Positions 14,941-19,369 of a stretch of 19,369 bases of DNA are shown here, piece by piece. Origin of the DNA: JBJENW01 sp051880395 (GTDB taxonomy: Bacteria > Bacillota > Clostridia > Lachnospirales > Lachnospiraceae); the NCBI GenBank assembly GCA_051880395.1, contig JBJENW010000093.1, forward strand, positions 1-19,369. Direction: 5' to 3'. The first letter of the stretch is position 1. Each line of letters opens with the position of its first letter. The position numbers were made by a program, and so were the translations under genes. Below the pieces are notes generated by a model that was given only the letters and a program-made list of their open reading frames with translations, was not told the DNA's origin and searched no databases.

Positions 14941-16209
14941 TTACCAACCGCAATTATTCCCAGCGTCACTACAATCCCAAGCACCACCTTCATCTGGGCT
15001 TGTACAGTCACCTCCATAATTAGGGGGTGCTTGACAGTCACAGTCACAGTCACAAGCACAGTCACAATCCGCTACTTGACAGTCACAATCTGCGGGAGTA
15101 GGGGCTTGGCAGTCACAATCACAGTTACAATTCGCTGACTGACAATCACAGTCACAATTAGCCGATGCACAATTCGTATTACCATTACCCCCACTATTCG
15201 TTGTTGTATTCGTAGTCTGTTGTGGCACTTCTACAACTGGCTTTGTATCCGAAGTATAATCACTAGATACCCAACCTGTACCCGCCCCGCATTCGACCTT
15301 AAACCAGCCGGTGTTTTTATCTCGACCGACGACATGGAGTTCTTCTGCAAATGCAATGTCTCCAATTTTCTTACCGTCCGCAGAAGAGGAGTCACGCAAA
15401 TTGACCGCACTGGTAGCATACATCGTTTTATCCATTTTTTCTACGACACTTTCGATTTTGACATTGACGGTCAGAGTTGTCTTATTGCCCGATTTATCGG
15501 TAACGGTGTAGGTTACTTTCTTTTTGCCGACCTTTTTGGTATTGACTTTGCTGACTTTGATTTTCTTAGTTAAGTCACCGTCCTCGGCATCTTTGGCGAA
15601 CACGCCATCCATGAGGTCTATGCCGTTTTCGAGATAGAGCGTTCTGTCTTTCGTGCCGTAACCTTCAAATACAGGCGGATTTGCATCGAGTACCTGAAAG
15701 GTCAGTTCTGTTTCACTTTTATTTCCATACTGGTCTGTCGCGATGATTTTCTTTTTGACTTCTCCCGACTCTTTAAATTCTGTGGTAGTCTCTCCATCTT
15801 CAAATGTCAGCGTATAATCCGATGCATCCTTGACTGACAGCGCCAGCTTCTCGATGAGCACTTTTTCACCGACTTTCGCTTTCAGCGCTTTTTCTGGCTG
15901 TTCGATCACAGGGGCGACGGTGTCGGTTACTTTGACTTTTACGGTAAGTTCCTGTTTTTTATAGATGATTTTGATTTCATATTCTCCGACTTTGGAGGTA
16001 TCGACTTTGGAAGTATCAACGGTCAGCTTCTCGATTTTGCTTTCCGATGCATCCACATATTTGTTGATGTCGAAGTTGAGGTCTGCACCCGCTTCGACGA
16101 CCAGATTATCTTTGACTAATTTAACTTTATCATTGGCGAGAAACACGCCTGTTCCGATTCCGAGTGCCGCCAGAGCCGCTACGGGAATTACAATGTATTT
16201 TTTCTTCAT
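14941..16209 (-). CDS. Secreted Ig-like/SH3b protein with a Cys-Asp repeat tail
   Basis: A 422-residue surface or secreted protein. Residues 1-26 are a signal peptide or membrane anchor (MKKKYIVIPVAALAALGIGT). Three Ig-like domains of the DUF5011/HYR type follow (about 27-96, 97-175 and 176-252; note ATDQYGNKS and VTDKSGNKT). An SH3b domain (~261-320; AVNLRDSSS, GWVSSDY) suggests binding to peptidoglycan. After a Thr/Asn/Gly linker (321-345), the tail from 347 to 420 contains 19 Cys in 74 residues, mostly as CDCDCQ-type repeats, and ends NNCGW. Only one other Cys (307) exists. There is no LPXTG motif. I chose ATG 16209 because AGGAG lies 10 bases before it; ATG 16230 has none. It diverges from a radical SAM operon. 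The tail could bind metal, form disulfides or be an enzyme substrate; its function is unknown. Confidence 0.88.
   Translation of the reverse strand: MKKKYIVIPVAALAALGIGTGVFLANDKVKLVKDNLVVEAGADLNFDINKYVDASESKIEKLTVDTSKVDTSKVGEYEIKIIYKKQELTVKVKVTDTVAPVIEQPEKALKAKVGEKVLIEKLALSVKDASDYTLTFEDGETTTEFKESGEVKKKIIATDQYGNKSETELTFQVLDANPPVFEGYGTKDRTLYLENGIDLMDGVFAKDAEDGDLTKKIKVSKVNTKKVGKKKVTYTVTDKSGNKTTLTVNVKIESVVEKMDKTMYATSAVNLRDSSSADGKKIGDIAFAEELHVVGRDKNTGWFKVECGAGTGWVSSDYTSDTKPVVEVPQQTTNTTTNSGGNGNTNCASANCDCDCQSANCNCDCDCQAPTPADCDCQVADCDCACDCDCDCQAPPNYGGDCTSPDEGGAWDCSDAGNNCGW
14950..15171 (-). repeat. Cys-Asp coding repeat with TGTGAC microsatellite-like core
   Basis: The segment coding for the tail (Cys347-Cys420) is built from TGTGAC-like hexamers on the minus strand (Cys-Asp), seen as repeated GTCACA blocks on the plus strand. 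The cleanest run lies at about 15033-15068. Blocks are separated by short spacers (QSAN, QAPTPAD, QVAD, QAPPNYGGD). Hexamer gain or loss would keep the frame and change the Cys count. Confidence 0.85.
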
Positions 16210-16269
16210 AACTTTCTCTCTCCTAAACATTTTCTACATGAATTGACAAATTTTTACAATTCAAATAAG

Positions 16270-16298
16270 ATTATATCGGAATGACAGTATATTGTAAA
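16270..16298 (-). promoter_or_regulatory. Likely sigma-A promoter of the Cys-rich protein gene
   Basis: On the minus strand TTTACA (16298-16293) and TATAAT (16275-16270) are separated by 17 bases, about 60 bases before the chosen start. The half-site ATGACAG (16281-16287, plus strand) sits inside its spacer. Confidence 0.72.
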
Positions 16299-16355
16299 GT
16301 CTACATAACGAAAAATAACATGTAAATCTGTCATAATTATGTTATACTATGACGG
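16281..16355. promoter_or_regulatory. Shared ATGACRG half-sites between the divergent promoters
   Basis: Three similar heptamers lie in the divergent promoter region: ATGACAG (16281-16287), its exact inverse CTGTCAT (16328-16334), and ATGACGG (16349-16355). The last two form an inverted repeat flanking the -10 of the radical SAM operon. The first lies in the spacer of the Cys-rich gene promoter. This layout suits one regulator acting on both transcripts, but the sites are short. Confidence 0.4.
16340..16348 (+). promoter_or_regulatory. Likely extended -10 promoter of the radical SAM operon
   Basis: TGTTATACT (16340-16348) matches the extended -10 form TGnTATAAT with one mismatch. No good -35 lies 17 bases upstream, as is usual for extended -10 promoters. 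It is about 32 bases before the start codon at 16381. Confidence 0.55.
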
Positions 16356-16380
16356 AAATACGTGATATATGGAGGAAACG

Positions 16381-17154
16381 ATGAAGATAGGACTCATGCT
16401 GACGGACAGCTGCAACTTTCAGTGCAGGCATTGTATGGTAGACAGTACGTTAGAGAGACGGATTGCGGATGCGCGTGTCATCGCGCGGTTTTACGAGATC
16501 GTGCGCGAGAATAAGCCCGATACCGTCTGCCTGCTCGGAGGGGAGCCGCTGTTGTTTTTAGATAAAGTAGAAGAAATTTTGGCAAATGTAAGGGAATACT
16601 GTAAGGAGATTCTGATTTATTCAAACGGAACGTTTTTATTAGATGAAGAAAAGCGCAGACGAGTCGCCGCACTCGGCGCGCAGGTGCGCATTTCCAAGAC
16701 GGATTATCATAAGGATTTCTGGAATGACGAGCTGGAGGCTTTCATCGACGAGTCTCCCTACTGGAAGATCGAAGGCTTGAATCGCGATATCAACATTTTT
16801 CCGCGGGGCAGGGCGCTTTCCAATGGAGTTTACAAAAATCAGCAGTGCCCATGTTCCCTTGTTAATCAGATCTATGAGGGCAAGTGGCACAGCAACCGCT
16901 TTCTGGTCATGATGGACGGTTCTGTCAATATCTGGTGTTCCTGCATGAGTCCGGAGCTGGCAAATGTGTTTGAGGATGCGCACATTTCGCATGAGCTTCT
17001 GGTTGAGCGGGAGTGCGCACTGCGCGATTATCTGCGACAAGTCAACATGCTGCATGATAATATGCTTTTTATGTGCAATGAAGTCTGCGGGCGGTTTCGC
17101 GTTTCGAAAAAGGGAATTTACAGGGATGGGGAACAGATGGTAGAATGGGAGTAG
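16381..17154 (+). CDS. Radical SAM protein with SPASM-like C-terminal cysteines
   Basis: A 257-residue radical SAM enzyme. Cys11, Cys15 and Cys18 (SCNFQCRHCM) form the CxxxCxxC site for the 4Fe-4S cluster that cleaves S-adenosylmethionine; GGEP at 53-56 binds SAM. The C-terminal part adds Cys156, 158, 186, 188, 212, 232 and 236, with a DGSVNIWCSC stretch like SPASM/twitch modules, so one or more auxiliary clusters are likely. Such modules are typical of peptide- and protein-modifying enzymes. GGAGG lies 5 bases before ATG 16381; an upstream in-frame ATG at 16369 overlaps that site and is unlikely. The gene is visibly more GC-rich than those after it. It heads a five-gene row and diverges from the Cys-rich protein, its best candidate substrate (inference). 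Confidence 0.9.
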   Translation: MKIGLMLTDSCNFQCRHCMVDSTLERRIADARVIARFYEIVRENKPDTVCLLGGEPLLFLDKVEEILANVREYCKEILIYSNGTFLLDEEKRRRVAALGAQVRISKTDYHKDFWNDELEAFIDESPYWKIEGLNRDINIFPRGRALSNGVYKNQQCPCSLVNQIYEGKWHSNRFLVMMDGSVNIWCSCMSPELANVFEDAHISHELLVERECALRDYLRQVNMLHDNMLFMCNEVCGRFRVSKKGIYRDGEQMVEWE

Positions 17155-17168
17155 ATAGGAGGCTTGTA

Positions 17169-17630
17169 ATGATTCACATTATAACAAAATATAAAGAAGC
17201 TGCTCACACGATTCGTGACTTCGAGTCTTTTTTTGAGAAATATGTGCTTGCAAAAGAGTTTGAGGCGATTGATTTGGAAGTGATGAAACAGATTGATCAG
17301 GCTGTTTTATTGGATAAAAGTTCCGGTGCGATACAGACACGTTTCGGAATTACGGATATTCTGCATCTATCCACCGGTTGTAAAATCGTGTTATCTTATT
17401 TGTACATCAAGCGGCAACAGGAGAGATTTTGCAAAGAAATATTAGATGTGACGGAGTGTGGCAGTAATGCATTGGAAGTGCTGTTTCAGTGTGCTGATCA
17501 GCTGCATGATTCTGAGACAGTCTTTTTGCTTCGGCATTCCAACCAGTTGTTGAAATGTGCAGACAGAGCATACTGTGTGAACGGACACGAGGCAAAATCA
17601 TTGTATGAAGGAGTGACTTTATATGGATAA
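17169..17630 (+). CDS. Orphan protein between the radical SAM and P-loop genes
   Basis: I do not recognise this 153-residue, mostly helical, soluble protein. It has Cys residues in its second half but no CxxC motif, and it shows a stretch ITDILHLSTGCKIVLSYLYI (~58-77) that could be a helix-beta core. AGGAGG (17157-17162) lies 6 bases before ATG 17169, which decides against the earlier in-frame ATG at 17145. It starts 14 bases after the radical SAM stop, and its own stop overlaps the P-loop gene start by 8 bases, so all three are probably one operon. It may be an adaptor or substrate-recognition partner, but nothing proves this. Confidence 0.78.
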   Translation: MIHIITKYKEAAHTIRDFESFFEKYVLAKEFEAIDLEVMKQIDQAVLLDKSSGAIQTRFGITDILHLSTGCKIVLSYLYIKRQQERFCKEILDVTECGSNALEVLFQCADQLHDSETVFLLRHSNQLLKCADRAYCVNGHEAKSLYEGVTLYG

Positions 17631-18081
17631 CATTTATGATTTTGAAACCGGAAGATTAAGAGCAGCGTATCGGGATGCCGTTTTCTTTGACATGATGATT
17701 CGAAAACCGATCACACAGATAAATGGGGACAGTGGGACAGGAAAAACACTGCTCGTCAGTTTTATAAAAAATGAAAAGAAGAATGCACGATTTAATACAG
17801 ATGAGGATCGTGTGTCTAATATTGCAGTGTTTGATGATGTGGTTGCTCAGAAAGAACTGGCTGCGATCAAAGATTCTTTGATTATCATAGACCGATGTGA
17901 TCTGCTTTTGACGCAGGAAATCACTGACTTTATTGCGGCAGACAGAAGGAATCATTATCTGCTTTTTTCCAGAACAGCGTTGCCGCTTGGGCTTTCTCCA
18001 AACTATTATGGGGAATTTGTTTGTGATAGCGAGAAGGTGATCTCCATTCATTATAAATTCAGTGAAACGGGGTGGTTTTGA
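17623..18081 (+). CDS. Small P-loop NTPase-like protein
   Basis: A 152-residue protein with a clear Walker A motif, GDSGTGKT (residues 35-42), after a beta-like strand (KPITQIN). A Walker B-like strand, DSLIIIDRCDLLL (84-96), has Asp90 at the usual position but no following Glu. DRRNHYLLFSRTALP near 107-121 resembles the sensor-1 or arginine-containing strand of AAA/STAND-type NTPases. It is shorter than a full AAA domain and lacks a helical lid, so it may be a minimal ATPase or work as a complex with its neighbours. AAGGAG lies 9 bases before the ATG. It overlaps both flanking genes, which is strong evidence for coupled translation. Confidence 0.82.
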   Translation: MDNIYDFETGRLRAAYRDAVFFDMMIRKPITQINGDSGTGKTLLVSFIKNEKKNARFNTDEDRVSNIAVFDDVVAQKELAAIKDSLIIIDRCDLLLTQEITDFIAADRRNHYLLFSRTALPLGLSPNYYGEFVCDSEKVISIHYKFSETGWF

Positions 18082-18803
18082 TGTTCTATTTCTTATGCGA
18101 AGGTGCTCAGGGGAAGGCAGAATGCCAGTTCGTTTCAAATGTAATTCAAGAATTTCATATACCAAAACCATTTACTTTGATAGCTGCTGATGGAAAAAAT
18201 AACATTGAAAAAGAGTTTCTGCGTCTTAAAAATCAGTTCCAGAAAGGGGATATTTTTATTCTGTTTTTTGATAGTATTGAGACGATTGGTCGAAAAACGG
18301 TAGCGGATCTGCTTTGGGATATGGAACAACAATGCGAGAAGGCAGGTGTATCCTTTCGCTATACGAAGTATTACTGTTTTGAGGAACTTTTTTTATCTTA
18401 TACAAATATACCGCGAATGCTCCATGTGAATGAAGCGGTAAAAGAAGAACTGCAAAACGTTCAGAAAAAACTTTTATCCAAAGTAAATTATTTTAGGGGA
18501 GATATTTCGTTTTGGGAGACGTATTTTGAACATCGTAGTGGAGTTCTGAGAACCAGAGAAAGTCTGTCCGCAGGAATTTGCAATGATCTGTTCAGAAAAA
18601 TAAATGGAAAATTCTATTTGCAAAAAAGTAAAATCGGTAGCTGTTGGATTGCAGATTGTGAGAGTTCTGATTTGCACGAAAATGTCTGTAAGAACTGTAA
18701 ATATCCGATGAAAGATCATCAATTTAAAGATAAGCTGTTGGATTTGGATTGCAATTCTGTTTCTATATTTGGCGAGCCGCTTGCAGAAATTTTGGATACA
18801 TAA
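18081..18803 (+). CDS. Orphan protein with a TOPRIM-like N-terminus and Cys cluster
   Basis: A 240-residue protein of uncertain family. The start, MFYFLCEGAQGKAE (Glu7-Gly8), then DIFILFFDSIET (Asp64) and a helix with CFEELFLSY (~99-107), recall the Glu...Asp layout of TOPRIM/OLD-type nuclease domains. The match is partial because the second Asp of DxD is missing. Near the C-terminus Cys193, 203 and 206 (CKNC), with Cys188 nearby, could bind zinc or an Fe-S cluster. ATG 18081 overlaps the previous stop as TGATG with GGGGTGG upstream; an in-frame GTG at 18072 is less likely. Pairing a P-loop protein with a TOPRIM-like one is seen in several defence systems, but here both sit between radical SAM genes. 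Confidence 0.72.
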   Translation: MFYFLCEGAQGKAECQFVSNVIQEFHIPKPFTLIAADGKNNIEKEFLRLKNQFQKGDIFILFFDSIETIGRKTVADLLWDMEQQCEKAGVSFRYTKYYCFEELFLSYTNIPRMLHVNEAVKEELQNVQKKLLSKVNYFRGDISFWETYFEHRSGVLRTRESLSAGICNDLFRKINGKFYLQKSKIGSCWIADCESSDLHENVCKNCKYPMKDHQFKDKLLDLDCNSVSIFGEPLAEILDT

Positions 18804-18824
18804 CTTAGGAGGAACGAAAAAAAT

Positions 18825-19340
18825 ATGAGAAGTTTAAGTCCATGGATTTATACAACGGATGCCTGTAATTTACGGTGTCCGTATTGTTTTGAAGAGCATT
18901 TGAACCATGTAATGAGTGAAGAAACATGGTCGGCAGTAGCAGAGCATTTTCTTAAGCTAGTGCGAGAGAATAAGGTAGGGCATGTACATTTTCGTTTGAG
19001 TGGTGGAGAGCCTCTGACTTGTTTTGATAGTTGGAGAGAGTTTCCGTTGTATATGAAGAAAGCATCATGTGGACGTATTTCGTCTGGATTATTGACGAAT
19101 TTTACTTTGTTGGACGATGAGATGTTGCATTATCTGATAGAGAATAAGATAGGGTGTGGGGTGTCTTTGGATGGTACAATACACTCTAAGGTGGACGTGA
19201 ATGGGAATAGTACATCGAAGAAAGTAATGGAGAATATTGAATGGTTTTTGTCAGAGGGTGGCTCGTGTAACGTATTAACGGTACTGAACAATACGAATGT
19301 GGGTACAGGGGAAATCTGTTGTGGTCAAGCATTTTTGTAA
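18825..19340 (+). pseudogene. Truncated second radical SAM protein gene
   Basis: The N-terminal half of a radical SAM peptide/protein-modifying enzyme. Cys14, Cys18 and Cys21 (ACNLRCPYCF) form the cluster motif, GGEP is at 60-63, and SLDG (~114-117) is the usual strand of SPASM-containing maturases. The frame stops after 171 residues, whereas such enzymes are normally 350-450 long with a C-terminal SPASM domain. Similarity to the family appears to fade after LNNTNV (~residue 159, base 19301). The final 12 residues look unrelated, and the other two frames also stop within ~50 bases. Insertion of foreign DNA near 19302 is the simplest explanation; a frameshift alone does not restore the family sequence. 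AGGAGG (18807-18812) precedes the ATG, 21 bases after the previous gene. Confidence 0.75.
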
Positions 19341-19369
19341 CACTTTAACCTAACTTTTTGCTACAGAGG

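Noticed and set aside
15220..15573. Plus-strand reading frame of 117 codons opposite the SH3b/Ig-like protein gene
   Set aside because: It lies inside a better supported minus-strand gene and has no ribosome binding site.

Overview
The window looks like chromosome from a Gram-positive gut or rumen Clostridia, most likely a Lachnospiraceae. The evidence is the moderate AT-richness, strong AGGAGG-type ribosome binding sites, a secreted family 9 cellulase with bacterial Ig-like repeats, and the clostridial gene pair of a NifU-like protein followed by a GGGtGRT protein. The genus cannot be fixed from the sequence alone.

Layout. Positions 1-10130 read as ordinary chromosome. A membrane diguanylate cyclase (minus strand) diverges from a very large modular cellulase (GH9, CBM3-like, five Ig-like repeats, Fn3-like end). 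Next come a Y-family DNA polymerase coupled to a YolD-like protein, a left-handed beta-helix acyltransferase, and the Fe-S scaffold/GGGtGRT pair, closed by a strong terminator at 10090-10132.

From about 10135 to at least 14630 the region is accessory. Four helically phased ATGTCYC repeats and a gene-free stretch precede a tyrosine integrase. The integrase is followed by a row of small orphan genes, one led by a perfect hexanucleotide repeat and one carrying an HNH-like motif, and then a two-gene unit with its own promoter. A 61-codon membrane-protein gene on the minus strand has its own consensus promoter, ribosome binding site and terminator. I did not find the right-hand end of this element.

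From 14941 to the right edge is the most interesting region. A secreted protein with three Ig-like domains, an SH3b domain and a tail of Cys-Asp repeats (19 Cys in 74 residues) is transcribed divergently from a compact gene row: a radical SAM protein with seven extra cysteines, an orphan protein, a small P-loop protein, a protein with a TOPRIM-like start, and a second radical SAM gene that stops after about 171 codons. The two divergent promoters share ATGACAG-type half-sites. My working hypothesis is a radical-SAM modification system acting on the Cys-rich tail, which would be a surface-protein relative of RiPP maturation. The second radical SAM gene seems to have been interrupted near 19302, so the system may be damaged in this genome.
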